Positions 41,108 through 49,814 of a stretch of 64,000 nt of DNA are shown here, in pieces; the stretch's first letter is position 1, and every line of letters begins with the position of its first letter. Origin of the DNA: Marichromatium bheemlicum (GTDB lineage: Bacteria > Pseudomonadota > Gammaproteobacteria > Chromatiales > Chromatiaceae). The stretch is taken from assembly GCF_012276755.1 (NCBI RefSeq), contig NZ_JAAXKX010000017.1, positions 18,839-82,838 on the forward strand. Reading direction: 5' to 3'. The translations under genes were made by a program, and so were the position numbers. Below the pieces are notes generated by a model that was given only the letters and a program-made list of their open reading frames with translations, made no database searches and had not been told where the DNA came from.

Positions 41108-42505
41108 TCAGAACAGTCGATTGAGTCCGTTGAGCGCGGCGACGCGATAGGCCTCGGCCATGGTCGGGTAGTTGAAGGTGGTCTCGGTGAAATAACGGAT
41201 GTTATTGGCCGAGCCCTGCTGCGACATGATCGCCTGTCCGATGTGGACGATCTCGGCGGCCTGCTCGCCGAAGCAGTGGATGCCGAGGATCTCCAGGGTC
41301 TCGCGATGGAACAGCAGCTTGAGCATGCCGACGGTGTGACCGGTGATCTGGGCGCGGGCGATGCTCTTGAAGTCGGCCTGAGCGACCTCGTAGGGGATCT
41401 GCGCGGCGGTCAACTCGCGTTCGGTGCGCCCCACCGAGCTGATCTCGGGGACGGTGTAGATGCCGGTGGGGAACTCCTCGATCAACGACCAGCCGCACTC
41501 GCCGTCGGCGATGTGGGCGCCGACGAAGCGGCCCTGATCGTAGCTGGCGCTGGCCAGCGCCGGTGGTCCGGCGACGTCACCGACGGCATAGATGTGCGGT
41601 AGCGCGGTCTGGTAGCTGGCGTTGACCTCGAGTTGGCCGCGGCGGTTGGGCGCCAGGCCGATCTCCTCGAGTCCCATGTCCTGGGTGTTGCCGGCGCGCC
41701 CGTTGGCCCACAGCAGATAATCGGTCTTGAACTTCTTGCCCGAGCGGCAGTGCAGCACCACCCCATCGGCCTCTGGCTCGACGTGCTCGTAGACCTCGTC
41801 GTGACGGATCACCACGCCCTGTTGGCGCAGGTGATAGCTCAGCGCGTCGGTAATCTCGTCATCGAGGAAGGAGAGCAGGCGATCGCGGGTATTGACCAGG
41901 TTCACCTTGACGTCGAGCGCACCCATGATCGAGGCGTACTCACAGCCGATGACGCCGGCCCCGTAGATCGTCAGCGAGCGCGGTGTCTGCTGCAGCCCGA
42001 GCACCGAATCGCTGTCGAGTACCCGGGGGTGTGAGAAGTCGATGTCCGGTGGGTGATAGGGGCGCGAGCCGGTGGCGATGACGAAGTGCTTGGCGCGCAG
42101 CCGCTCGCTCGGGCCACGGGCGCGGCGCACCTCGATCAGGTTGGGTTCGAGAAACACCGCGCGGCCGAATACCACCTCGACGCGATTGCGCCGGTAGTAA
42201 CGGAAACGGGTGCGGACCTGGTCGTCGATGGCACCGTCGGCGGCGCGCAGCAGGTCGGGGAACTCGATCTCGATCTGATGCTGGGTGTGCTGGAACAGCG
42301 GGTTACGACGATAGTCGGCGAGCATCTGGATGGCGTGGCGCAACGCCTTGCTGGGGATGGTGCCCCAGTGGGTGCAACCGCCACCGACGCGTTGATGGGC
42401 CTCGACCACGGCGATGCGCTGGCCGGTCTTGGCCAGTTTCATGGCTGCGCCCTCGCCCCCGGGACCGGCCCCGATGACGATGGTATCGAACTCGCGCGTG
42501 GTCAT
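41108..42505 (-). CDS. sthA: Soluble pyridine nucleotide transhydrogenase
   Basis: The 465-residue flavoprotein begins with the FAD dinucleotide fold ([20 protein letters not shown]). It has the NAD(P)-binding [18 protein letters not shown] and the FAD loop [11 protein letters not shown]. The place of the redox disulfide of related disulfide reductases reads [15 protein letters not shown], with only one cysteine. That is the mark of SthA/UdhA rather than lipoamide dehydrogenase. It transfers electrons between NADPH and NAD+. The ATG at 42505 begins the conserved part; the 32-codon upstream extension is not used. Confidence 0.92.
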   Translation of the reverse strand: MTTREFDTIVIGAGPGGEGAAMKLAKTGQRIAVVEAHQRVGGGCTHWGTIPSKALRHAIQMLADYRRNPLFQHTQHQIEIEFPDLLRAADGAIDDQVRTRFRYYRRNRVEVVFGRAVFLEPNLIEVRRARGPSERLRAKHFVIATGSRPYHPPDIDFSHPRVLDSDSVLGLQQTPRSLTIYGAGVIGCEYASIMGALDVKVNLVNTRDRLLSFLDDEITDALSYHLRQQGVVIRHDEVYEHVEPEADGVVLHCRSGKKFKTDYLLWANGRAGNTQDMGLEEIGLAPNRRGQLEVNASYQTALPHIYAVGDVAGPPALASASYDQGRFVGAHIADGECGWSLIEEFPTGIYTVPEISSVGRTERELTAAQIPYEVAQADFKSIARAQITGHTVGMLKLLFHRETLEILGIHCFGEQAAEIVHIGQAIMSQQGSANNIRYFTETTFNYPTMAEAYRVAALNGLNRLF

Positions 42506-42627
42506 AGCTTGCTGGCTCCGGCTGTGTCTTCTGGCAGGGGGGCTAAAGGGTAGCACAGCCGGAGCGGCGCGCGCGGCGTACCTCCGGGTACGCCGCGTCA
42601 CTCAAGGTGAAGGAGGGATGCCCGGGG

Positions 42628-43059
42628 TCAGAGGAAGTCGGGCAGGCTCTTGCGGATGTTGGTCGGGGTCTGAGTGGTGAGGTTCTTGTCGACCTCGCCG
42701 GCGACGAGCTGACGCAGCGAGGCCGACAGTTGCTTGCGCAATACGCCGAGGAAGCTGGGGGCGGCGATCACATAGAGTTTCCTGAAGGCGCCTTCGAGTC
42801 GAGCCTTCTCCAGTGCGTTGCAGATCAGGTTGGCGAAGCGTTCGGCGTGCTCCTGCTTGAGTCCGCCTTCACCGTTGATGCCATGTCCTCCGGTGCTGGG
42901 GTCGTGTCCGCGTCCGCCCCGGTCGGTGTTCAGGTCCCCCTGGCGCAGGCGGGCCTCGGGAAAGGCCAGGGTGTGGACCTCTTCGATGGGGCTTGCGGCC
43001 TTTTCGGCTTGGAAGATTCGAGCGCGGCTCGTGTCAGCGACCAGAACCCAAGTTGGCAT
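42628..43059 (-). CDS. Host-attachment-family protein (AtsE-like)
   Basis: The 143-residue protein matches the family called protein required for attachment to host cells. It begins MPTWVLVADTSRARIFQAEK and has the acidic LRQGDLNTDRGGRG segment. It ends with KLYVIAAPSFLGVLRKQLS followed by ELDKNLT-like VDKNLTTQTP. The family resembles release-factor-like folds, and its role outside plant-associated bacteria is unclear. Members are common in free-living proteobacteria, so the name should not be taken as function. GGAGGAAGGTG precedes the ATG. Confidence 0.8.
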   Translation of the reverse strand: MPTWVLVADTSRARIFQAEKAASPIEEVHTLAFPEARLRQGDLNTDRGGRGHDPSTGGHGINGEGGLKQEHAERFANLICNALEKARLEGAFRKLYVIAAPSFLGVLRKQLSASLRQLVAGEVDKNLTTQTPTNIRKSLPDFL

Positions 43060-43226
43060 GGTGTCACCTTCCTCCAGGTTGTTGCCCGGCATCGGCGGCG
43101 GGTGAGGACGGGGGCGTGCGCGAATGCGTTGGCTACCGAATCACGCCGGGCGCTGCTTGCCAGATACGCCATCCCGTCGGCACTGAGTGTAACAGCTCTG
43201 TCATCGACGACGCGCGACACGTCGGT

Positions 43227-43988
43227 TCAGTCGGCGACAGGGCGAGTGCCGAGCAGTACGCCCTGGGCCTGGAGCCGGGCGAGGATCTCGTTGCCGAACC
43301 CGACCACCCGCGCGGGCTCGGGGTGGCGCAGTTCTGCGGCGATGCGTAGCAAGGCCGCGCGTCCGCTGGGCGCGGGGCTGGTCTCGATGAGTTGCAGTAG
43401 GCGCTGGGTGATGGCGTTGATCTCGATGGTGCGCACTCGCTGATGACGGTCACGCAACAGCACCAGCTGCGCCGGTTCGGGGGCGGGGGTCGCGGGCTGG
43501 TGATCCGGGGCGATGCGATGGACGGGAAAGCGGTAGCTCAACGGCCAGGCCAGCGGGCTGCGTACCGGGGTGGCGGCGAGCAGGTCGCCGTTGGGGTCGA
43601 GGCCGTCGAGGTCGGGCTCGATCTCGCTGTTGTACAGCGCGATCTCGATCCACTCGTAGTGCGCTAGTTCGAGCAGGAAGGGCGGGTCGCCGGCGTTGGC
43701 CGGGTGCTGGCCGAGGAAGTCGACGAACTCGCCGGGGAGACGGTGGAACAGAGGCGTACGGGCGCGGTGTGCGACGAGGAAGTCGCGCACCAGCGCGCGC
43801 CAGCGCGCCGGGTCGAGGAGGCGATGGAGCACCGGGAAGCTGCCGGCGAGCAGTGCGTCGAGGTTGTTGAAGATCAGCTCGCGATAGACGCGCATCCGCT
43901 CGGCGGCGACGTCGGTCGGCGCGTCTGCCCGCGCGGGGTCGCGCAGATGGGCGCAGAAGGCCTGTTGCTGGACCGCGAACTCAGCCAT
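43227..43988 (-). CDS. hvfC: HvfC-family RiPP maturation partner (DUF2063)
   Basis: The 253-residue protein has the DUF2063/HvfC N-terminal domain ([56 protein letters not shown]). Its C-terminal wing contains [13 protein letters not shown] and [22 protein letters not shown] text. HvfC is the partner subunit of the iron-dependent peptide-modifying enzyme HvfB and helps bind the precursor leader. It overlaps the hvfB end by 8 bases, which fits a fixed complex made from one transcript. Confidence 0.88.
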   Translation of the reverse strand: MAEFAVQQQAFCAHLRDPARADAPTDVAAERMRVYRELIFNNLDALLAGSFPVLHRLLDPARWRALVRDFLVAHRARTPLFHRLPGEFVDFLGQHPANAGDPPFLLELAHYEWIEIALYNSEIEPDLDGLDPNGDLLAATPVRSPLAWPLSYRFPVHRIAPDHQPATPAPEPAQLVLLRDRHQRVRTIEINAITQRLLQLIETSPAPSGRAALLRIAAELRHPEPARVVGFGNEILARLQAQGVLLGTRPVAD

Positions 43989-44829
43989 GGGCGCGTTGCT
44001 CCGGCAGGGCGCGGTGCTGGATCAGGGCGATCTGCTCGACCTCTTCGACGAGTTGTGCCAGCGGTGGGATGTCGAAGTCGCGCTCGAGCAGGGTGGGGAA
44101 GACGCCGAAGTGCTCATAGGCCGCAGCCAGCAGCGACCACACCGGGTCGATCACCGCGCTGCCGTGGGTGTCGATGCACAGCTCCGGGGAGACCTCCCGG
44201 TGTCCGGCGACGTGGCCGTAGCGGATGCGCTCGCCGGGCAGGGCGCGGAGGAAGTCGAGGGCGTCGTAGCCGTGATTGACGGCGTTGACGTGGAGGTTGT
44301 TGACGTCGAGCAGCAGCTCGCAGTCGGCACGTTCGAGCACCGCGTCGATGAAGTCGAGTTCGGTCATCTCCTGGCCCGGCGCGGCGTAGTAGGAGACGTT
44401 CTCGACGGCGATGCGCCGCCCGAGGAGGTCCTGCACCTGGCCGATGCGGGCAACGACGTGAGCGATGGCCGCCTCGGTGAAGGGGATCGGCAGCAGGTCA
44501 TAGAGCTGACCGTCGTCACTGCAGTAGCTCAGGTGCTCGGAGTAGATCGCGATGCCGTGGACATCAAGGAAGTCGCCGATCGCGCGTACCAGCTCCAGGT
44601 CGAGCGGCGCCGGGCCGCCGAGCGAGAGCGACAGGCCGTGACAGACGAAGGGGTGACGTTCGGTCAGGGCGCGCAGCCGCCGGGCGTTGGCCCCGCCCAT
44701 GCCGATCCAGTTCTCGGGGGCGATCTCGTAGAACTCGACCGCCGCCGGAGGGGTGTCGAGCAGGGCGCGCACGAAGGCGCGCCGCAGCCCCAGACCGGCG
44801 CCGTGGAGGCTCGCGGGTCCGGTAGTCAT
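43981..44829 (-). CDS. hvfB: HvfB-family MNIO peptide maturase (DUF692)
   Basis: The 282-residue protein is a DUF692 TIM barrel, the multinuclear non-heme iron-dependent oxidase family. Characteristic parts are [69 protein letters not shown] and HVAGH. These hold the His, Glu and Asp metal ligands. Such enzymes oxidise cysteines in RiPP precursors to oxazolone-thioamide or thiooxazole groups that bind copper. Only three bases separate it from the precursor gene, and hvfC follows with overlap. Confidence 0.92.
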   Translation of the reverse strand: MTTGPASLHGAGLGLRRAFVRALLDTPPAAVEFYEIAPENWIGMGGANARRLRALTERHPFVCHGLSLSLGGPAPLDLELVRAIGDFLDVHGIAIYSEHLSYCSDDGQLYDLLPIPFTEAAIAHVVARIGQVQDLLGRRIAVENVSYYAAPGQEMTELDFIDAVLERADCELLLDVNNLHVNAVNHGYDALDFLRALPGERIRYGHVAGHREVSPELCIDTHGSAVIDPVWSLLAAAYEHFGVFPTLLERDFDIPPLAQLVEEVEQIALIQHRALPEQRAHG

Positions 44830-44832
44830 CGG

Positions 44833-45099
44833 CTAGCTCGCGCCGCCACACTTGCCCTCACCGCACTTGCCCTCCATGCCGCCGCAGTTACCCTCGCTGT
44901 CCTTGTCACCGCCGGCACCGCCGCACTTGCCCTCGGTCTCGGATGAGGCCAGTTGCAGATGGCCGCTCTCGACCACGGTGGCGGCGAAGGGGTTTTGTTC
45001 GGCACTGGCCGGGGCGATGGCGGCGAGGTTGCCGATCAGGGCGGCGCCGAGCAGTCCGGTGGCGGTAGTGAGCGTGGTCTTGGTCTTGATGTCTGACAT
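44833..45099 (-). CDS. hvfA: HvfA-family RiPP precursor with EGKCG repeats
   Basis: The 88-residue precursor starts with a signal-like leader (residues about 1-34, TATGLLGAALIGNLAAIAPA then SAEQ). A conserved NPFAATVVESGHLQLAS spacer follows, then a Gly/Lys/Glu-rich core with four cysteines: C59, C72, C79, C84. Three sit in exact EGKCG motifs (56-60, 76-80, 81-85) and one in the variant EGNCG (69-73). EGKCG is the known modification site in HvfA/bufferin-type peptides, where the cysteine is converted by the MNIO enzyme. The product would be exported to the periplasm and sequester copper. GAGG lies nine bases before the ATG. No DoxX-type hvfD gene is adjacent. Confidence 0.9.
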   Translation of the reverse strand: MSDIKTKTTLTTATGLLGAALIGNLAAIAPASAEQNPFAATVVESGHLQLASSETEGKCGGAGGDKDSEGNCGGMEGKCGEGKCGGAS

Positions 45100-45176
45100 G
45101 GTCTCGATCCTCGATAGGGGGGAGCGTCACATGGGGGCATGGTCGGGCGCCTGTCGCACCGGGGACGACCGTCATA

Positions 45177-45195
45177 TCCGACCTTTGTAGTCGGA
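45177..45195. promoter_or_regulatory. Inverted repeat upstream of hvfA
   Basis: TCCGAC and GTCGGA form a perfect 6-bp inverted repeat with a 7-base spacer, about 80 bases before the hvfA start. It is a candidate regulator site for the RiPP operon. No known regulator motif is recognised. Confidence 0.35.
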
Positions 45196-45282
45196 ATTGA
45201 GAGGATGGCTGCGCTGAACGCGAATTCAACGCATGGATTTCGAGGAAATCGAGGGCGGGCCGGCGCGTCCTTGCGCGAGGGT

Positions 45283-45756
45283 TCAGCGGGACTTACGGGA
45301 CTTGCGGGATTTCCGCGACTTGCCAGGCTTGGGCGACCTGCCGATGCAGTCGAGATAGGCCGTCTCGTCGAAGGTGGCGCCGGGCTCGTGCTGCAACCGC
45401 CACATCGTCTGCGCCAGACACTCCATGATGCGGTGCTCAGCGGCGTGGGTGTCGCCGAGCCTAGCGACCAGCGTCTGGTAGCGCGCGCGGATGCCGCGCG
45501 GCTGGTCGGTGCTCAACTGATCGAGCACCGCCATGTGCAGTCCCATGTGGAGGAAGGGGTTGGTCTGTCCGTGCTCGGGGAGGAAGTCGCGATCGAGCGC
45601 GTCGTCGCCGGCCTCGAGCAGGGTGTGGTACTCGGGGTGGTTGCGTGCGACGGTGACGATCTGCGCCTCGGTGGGGTCGAGCGGCTGCTCCTCGGCGGCC
45701 TTGCGCCAGGCGGTCACGAAGGCGCTGCGATAGGTCTGTCGATCGTTGGAGAACAT
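45283..45756 (-). CDS. DUF1841 family protein
   Basis: The 157-residue protein matches DUF1841. It begins MFSNDRQTYRSAFVTAWRKA and has EAQIVTVARNHPEYH and the conserved GQTNPFLHMGLHMAVLDQL and RHRIMECL-like HRIMECLAQTMW segments. Its function is not known. The C-terminal tail is a basic repeat of Lys-Ser-Arg (GKSRKSRKSRKSR), which may bind nucleic acid or simply be slippage. It points the same way as hvfABC, 184 bases upstream of hvfA, and may have its own transcript. Confidence 0.82.
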   Translation of the reverse strand: MFSNDRQTYRSAFVTAWRKAAEEQPLDPTEAQIVTVARNHPEYHTLLEAGDDALDRDFLPEHGQTNPFLHMGLHMAVLDQLSTDQPRGIRARYQTLVARLGDTHAAEHRIMECLAQTMWRLQHEPGATFDETAYLDCIGRSPKPGKSRKSRKSRKSR

Positions 45757-45899
45757 GGCGGGATCATCCTGGCTCTATGGTCGAACCCAATAATCTCACA
45801 TAGGACTAGGGGACAAGGGAAGCGCGGTCGGGCAAGGCGCCTTTCGTAGGCTGGGCAAAGCGTAGCGTGCCCAGCGGCAGGGCCCGCCAGCCGCCAGGA

Positions 45900-46083
45900 T
45901 TGAACCGCAAAGGCGCGAAGTGCGCAAAGGGGATGAGGTGTGATGACGGCGTGCGGCCGCGGACGGTGCGGGTCCGCGCTGCCGTCGGGTGGTTGCGCCC
46001 ACTGGTGGCTGATTGCTGGCGGCTGGTGGCTGGCGCCTGACCGCTCAATCCCCCTTCGCGTCCTTGGCGCCTTGGCGGTTCGA
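45900..46083. repeat. MITE-like element, copy 3
   Basis: It starts TTGAACCGCAAAGGCGCGAA, carries the shared interior (GGACGGTGCGGGTCCGCGC, CCCACTGGTGGCTGATTGCT), and ends CCTTGGCGCCTTGGCGGTTC. Length is about 184 bp. Confidence 0.72.
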
Positions 46084-46307
46084 ATCAGCTTCCAGCGATC
46101 AGCATCCAGCCTCCAGTCGGCGAGGCTGGTGTGCATGATCGGCGATTGACGGGCAAGACGGCGCCTTGGCGGTTCATTCCCTCCGGCTTCTCGCTGCCCG
46201 TAGGTTGGGTTGCCGCTGTTGGCAACCCAACGCCGATGCCTTGATGTCTCAGCCACCGGCGATCAGGCTTCCGCTGGGCACGTTGGGCTTTGCCCAGCCT
46301 ACGTCTT

Positions 46308-46440
46308 TTCAACCGCCAAGGCGCGAAGCGCGCAAAGGGGATGAGGTGTGATGACGGCGTGCGGCCACGGACGGTGCGGGGCGCACCGCCGTCGGGTGGT
46401 TGCGCCCAGTGGCGACTGGTTGCTGACGACTGGCGGCTCC
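46308..46440. repeat. MITE-like element, copy 4, lacking its right end
   Basis: It begins TTCAACCGCCAAGGCGCGAA and follows the shared interior to about the GACTGGCGGCTCC stretch. It then runs into the GGGCACGCTGGGCTTTGCCC motif instead of a right inverted end. Confidence 0.6.
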
Positions 46441-46473
46441 TGGGCACGCTGGGCTTTGCCCAGCCTACGTCTT

Positions 46474-46656
46474 TTCAACCGCAAAGCCGCGAAGTGCGCA
46501 AAGACACCGATGCGTGATGTCGGCGTGCGGCCGCGGACGGTGCGGGTCCGCGCCGCCGCCGGATGATCGCGCCCACTGGTGGCTGATTGCTGGCAGCTGG
46601 TGGCTGGCGCCTGACCGCTCAATCCCCCTTCGCGTCCTTCGCGCCTTCGTGGTTCA
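46474..46656. repeat. MITE-like element, copy 5
   Basis: It begins TTCAACCGCAAAGCCGCGAA, shares the interior (GGACGGTGCGGGTCCGCGC, CCCACTGGTGGCTGATTGCT), and ends CGTCCTTCGCGCCTTCGTGG then TTCA. It directly abuts the nth stop codon region. Confidence 0.7.
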
Positions 46657-47298
46657 CCCTTCCACCCCTCCCGATTTCTCCGAATACTCGCAGAGGTCGG
46701 CGATGGGGCAGGTCGGGCAGCGGGGGGCGCGGGCGGTGCAGGTGTAGCGGCCGTGGAGGATCAGCCAGTGGTGGGCGTCGTGCAGGTAGGGCTCGGGCAC
46801 CTGTTCGAGCAGGCCGCGTTCGACGGCGAGCGGGGTGCGCCCGGGGGCGAGGCCGGTGCGGTTGGCGACGCGGAAGATGTGGGTGTCGACGGCCATGGTT
46901 GGCTCGCCGAAGGCGGTGTTGAGGACGACGTTGGCGGTCTTGCGCCCGACCCCGGGCAGGGCCTCGAGGGCGGCGCGGGTGCGCGGTACCTCGCCGTCAT
47001 GGTGCTCAAGCAGCCGTTGGCAGGTGGCGATGATATTGCGCGCCTTGGTGTTGAACAGCCCGATGCTGCGGATGTGCTCGCGTACGCCCGCTTCGCCGAG
47101 CGCGAGCATCGCCGCCGGGGTATTGGCCGCAGCGAACAGTCCGGCGGTGGCGCGGTTGACGCTCTTGTCGGTGGCCTGGGCGGAGAGCAGTACCGCGATC
47201 AGTAACTCGAAGGGGCTGGCATAGACCAGTTCGGTGGTGGGGTGGGGGTTGGCGGCGCGCAGCCGCTCGAAGAGTTGTCGACGGGTGCTGAGGTTCAT
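46654..47298 (-). CDS. nth: Endonuclease III
   Basis: The 214-residue DNA glycosylase/AP lyase removes oxidised pyrimidines. The helix-hairpin-helix is LPGVGRKTANVVLNTAFG with the catalytic Lys. The catalytic Asp is in AVDTHIFRVANR. The C-terminal iron-sulfur motif is C-x6-C-x2-C-x5-C (CTARAPRCPTCPIADLC). The ATG at 47298 (MNLSTRRQLFERL) begins the conserved part. The stop overlaps the edge of a MITE-like element, so its last codons may come from the repeat. Confidence 0.95.
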   Translation of the reverse strand: MNLSTRRQLFERLRAANPHPTTELVYASPFELLIAVLLSAQATDKSVNRATAGLFAAANTPAAMLALGEAGVREHIRSIGLFNTKARNIIATCQRLLEHHDGEVPRTRAALEALPGVGRKTANVVLNTAFGEPTMAVDTHIFRVANRTGLAPGRTPLAVERGLLEQVPEPYLHDAHHWLILHGRYTCTARAPRCPTCPIADLCEYSEKSGGVEG

Positions 47299-47423
47299 CG
47301 GGCATATCGGGTCGAGGCGAAAGTCCGCCATTCTAACCGGATGCGGCGGCGCTGCCGGCGAGGATGGGCTCTGTTAACCTAGCCCTATCCACTTGGTCGA
47401 GATCACCCGTTCAGGGGGCATCC

Positions 47424-48137
47424 ATGCCGCTGCTGTTGGTGTTGTTGCTGATGTTGCCGCTCGCGGGTTGGTGCTCGGTGACCGATGACCCGCGACTGTT
47501 GCCGGTGCCACCCGATGCGCCGCGCCCGAGTCGTGCCGAGGTCGAGGCGATGGTCCCCGAGATCGCCGAGGCGCGCGGGGTCGAGGAGGCGCTGGTGCTG
47601 GCGGTGATCGCCGCCGAGTCGAGCTTCAACGCCCACGCCGTCTCCCATGCCGGTGCCGTTGGGTTGATGCAGTTGATGCCGGAGACTGCCGCCGACTACG
47701 GTATCGGCTCGGTCGAGGCGTTGTTCGACGCGCGCACCAACCTGCGCGTCGGCACTCGTCATCTCAAGCGGCTGCTCAACAAGTACGACAACGACTACGG
47801 TCGCGCAGTGATGGCCTACAACGCCGGCGAGGGCGTGGTCGATCGCACCAACAGCCGGGTGACCTATCTCGAGACCCTCAACTACACCGAGGCGGTGCTG
47901 TTGCAGTACGTCCGCAACGGTGGCCAGGCACCGACCCAGGCGGCGCTGCGTCAGGTGCGCGCGCTGCGCGGGATGCGTCACGCCGGGGGCGCGCGGCGGC
48001 TGATGAAGCGCTATCTCGACCCCTCGCTGCTCTCGCTCAAGGTCAAGCCGACACTCGATCTGCCCGCGCTCAGCCCGCGTCTCCACGAGCCCGGGCCGGC
48101 CAGCCAGCCGATGTTCGAACTCGACACCGGGCGCTGA
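47424..48137 (+). CDS. SLT-type lytic transglycosylase
   Basis: The 237-residue protein has a signal segment (MPLLLVLLLMLPLAGWCSVT). A lysozyme-like SLT domain has the catalytic Glu in VIAAESSFNAHAVSHAGAVG, then GLMQLMPETAADYG and AVMAYNAGEGVV. It cleaves peptidoglycan to 1,6-anhydro products. The cysteine after LAGW does not form a standard lipobox. AGGGGG lies before the ATG. The C-terminal part after about residue 180 shows no known domain. Confidence 0.88.
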   Translation: MPLLLVLLLMLPLAGWCSVTDDPRLLPVPPDAPRPSRAEVEAMVPEIAEARGVEEALVLAVIAAESSFNAHAVSHAGAVGLMQLMPETAADYGIGSVEALFDARTNLRVGTRHLKRLLNKYDNDYGRAVMAYNAGEGVVDRTNSRVTYLETLNYTEAVLLQYVRNGGQAPTQAALRQVRALRGMRHAGGARRLMKRYLDPSLLSLKVKPTLDLPALSPRLHEPGPASQPMFELDTGR

Positions 48138-48147
48138 GAGCACGCCT

Positions 48148-49587
48148 TCAGAGCACCGGGCCGAACATCGCCACGGCGTTGTTGAGCAGATGGCGCGGCA
48201 GCGGCCAGGCGGCGACCGCCGCGCGGGTGATCTCATGTGACTGGGCGAGATAGGCCTGCTGGCGTGCGCGCAACGCGGCGGTGAGTGCGGGGTCGTGGAA
48301 GAGGATGTTGTTCTCGTAGTTGAGCTCGAAGCTGCGGCGGTCGAGGTTGGCCGAGCCGATCAGCGCCACTGCGCCGTCGAGGGTCAGCGACTTGGTGTGC
48401 AACAACCCCGGGGTGAACTCGAAGATCCGCACCCCGGCCTCGAGCAGCCCGGCGTAATAGCTGCGACTGGCCGCGCCGACGATCAGCGAGTCGTTGCGCG
48501 CCGGTAGGATCAGGGTGGTGTCGACGCCTCGATAGGCGGCGGCGCAGAGCGCATCCTGCATCGGTTCGTCGGGGACGTAGTAGGGGGTGGTGATCACCAG
48601 CTCGCGCCGCGCGGTGTGCATCAGGGTCTCGAACACCTCGGGCATCGCCGAGTAGCGGACCGTCGGGCCGGTGCCGATGACCTGTGCGGCGAAGCCGTCG
48701 GGATGGGCTGGCGGCAGCGGTCGGGCGAGCAGCTCGTCGAGCGGGTCGTCGACGTGGCTCATCCAATCGCTGGCGAAGAGGTGCTGGTTGTAGCGTGCGA
48801 TCGGCCCCTCGAAGCGGATCACCGCGTCGACCCAGGGGGCATAGCGTGGTTTGACGCGGAACTCGGGGTCGGCGCAGTTCTGGCTGCCGCAGTAGGTGAT
48901 ATGGTCGTCGATGACGACGATCTTGCGGTGGTTGCGCAGGTCGATGCGGCCCTTGATCGGGCGCATCAGCAGGTTGCCGATGGGGAGCGCCGTGGCCAGG
49001 CGTACCCCGGCCTCGCGCATCGCGCGCCAGTGCGGTGAGCGGATCAGTGCGCGCGCGCCGAGGTCGTCGGCCATCGCCCGGCAGGTGACGCCGCGTGCGG
49101 CGGCGCGCGAGAGCGCGTCGGCGACCCGACAGCCGTTGCGGTCGGCCAGCCAGATATAGAAAAGCACGTGGACGTGATCGTGCGCGGCGTCGATGTCGGC
49201 GACCAGGGCGTCGATGGTGGCGTCGGAGTCGGCCATCAATTGCCCGCGATTGCCGCCGACGGCGCGGTAGTCGCAGATCGACTCCCCGAGCCGGAAGAGG
49301 TGCGCGTAGCGCTCCGGGACCTCGGGCGCCGGGGCCGGCGGCGGGGAGGGCAGGCGCGCGAGTACCGCGCGCAGCCGCTCGACCCGACGCCGGCCGATGT
49401 CGACTTCGCCAAAGAACAGGTAGGCGAGGATGCCGACTACCGGGAACACCAGCACCACCACCACCCAGGCCACGCGCGAGGCCGGCTGGCGATGCGGGCG
49501 CAACAGCACCCGGATCAGCACCGTGATCTGGACGGAGAGGTGGAGCAGATAGAGCAGGGCGGTGACGATGGTGGCGGTGGTACTCAC
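48148..49587 (-). CDS. cls: Cardiolipin synthase (phospholipase D family)
   Basis: The 479-residue membrane enzyme has two N-terminal membrane helices (LLYLLHLSVQITVLIRVLL and VAWVVVVLVFPVVGILAYLF). Two HKD motifs follow (HRKIVVIDDHITYCGSQN and HTKSLTLDGAVALIGSANLD). It makes cardiolipin from phosphatidylglycerol. The start is taken as GTG at 49587 in front of the first helix. An ATG at 49641 is possible, but it sits beside the tRNA-Leu terminator hairpin. Confidence 0.88.
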   Translation of the reverse strand: MSTTATIVTALLYLLHLSVQITVLIRVLLRPHRQPASRVAWVVVVLVFPVVGILAYLFFGEVDIGRRRVERLRAVLARLPSPPPAPAPEVPERYAHLFRLGESICDYRAVGGNRGQLMADSDATIDALVADIDAAHDHVHVLFYIWLADRNGCRVADALSRAAARGVTCRAMADDLGARALIRSPHWRAMREAGVRLATALPIGNLLMRPIKGRIDLRNHRKIVVIDDHITYCGSQNCADPEFRVKPRYAPWVDAVIRFEGPIARYNQHLFASDWMSHVDDPLDELLARPLPPAHPDGFAAQVIGTGPTVRYSAMPEVFETLMHTARRELVITTPYYVPDEPMQDALCAAAYRGVDTTLILPARNDSLIVGAASRSYYAGLLEAGVRIFEFTPGLLHTKSLTLDGAVALIGSANLDRRSFELNYENNILFHDPALTAALRARQQAYLAQSHEITRAAVAAWPLPRHLLNNAVAMFGPVL

Positions 49588-49639
49588 GAGGGTCCCTCGC
49601 ACGTGGTCCCGGGGGCGCCGAAATACGGACTGCCCACGC

Positions 49640-49669
49640 AAAAAAGGCCAGACGATTGCCTGGCCTTTT
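49640..49669 (-). terminator. Terminator of tRNA-Leu
   Basis: AAAGGCCAG and CTGGCCTTT form a 9-bp stem around an 8-base loop, and on the minus strand the stem runs into six T residues. It lies 12 bases beyond the tRNA 3' end and before cls. Confidence 0.85.
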
Positions 49670-49680
49670 CGCTATTGATT

Positions 49681-49767
49681 TGGTACCGGGAGCCGGACTC
49701 GAACCGGCACGGTGTTGCCACCGTCAGATTTTGAGTCTGATGCGTCTACCAATTTCGCCACCCCGGC
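49681..49767 (-). tRNA. tRNA-Leu (anticodon CAA)
   Basis: Read on the minus strand it begins GCCGGGGTGGCGAAATTGGT, has the anticodon loop CTCAAAA between TCAGA/TCTGA stems, a long variable arm, GGTTCGAGTCC in the T arm, and an encoded CCA end. At 87 bases and class II form it is a leucine tRNA reading UUG. Confidence 0.97.
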
Positions 49768-49780
49768 AACGCAGCTGCGA

Positions 49781-49809
49781 ATTATAGAGTGCTGCGCGCG
49801 CGCGCGCCA
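49781..49809 (-). promoter_or_regulatory. tRNA-Leu promoter with GC-repeat spacer
   Basis: A perfect TATAAT (49781-49786, minus strand) lies 14 bases from the tRNA 5' end, followed by a GC-rich discriminator as in stable-RNA promoters. The spacer contains a (GC)7 run at 49794-49807 and the -35 box is poor. Confidence 0.55.
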
Positions 49810-49814
49810 GTCCT

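Larger units (their letters stand above)
45757..46653. other. Repeat cluster between the DUF1841 gene and nth
   Basis: No gene is supported. It contains three MITE-like copies (45900-46083, 46308-46440 and 46474-46656). It also has three copies of the palindromic GGGCAAAGCGTAGCGTGCCC motif (45846-45875, 46274-46303, 46440-46469), and a GGTTGGGTTGCC...GGCAACCCAAC hairpin at about 46204-46231. This is the densest repeat region in the window. Confidence 0.65.

Noticed and set aside
41108..42505. Dihydrolipoamide dehydrogenase or mercuric reductase
   Set aside because: The redox-active CxxxxC disulfide is missing ([15 protein letters not shown] has one cysteine), which fits SthA.
43987..44946. 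Plus-strand frame of 319 codons opposite hvfB and hvfA
   Set aside because: The minus strand carries three recognisable coupled genes; the plus frame is a shadow.
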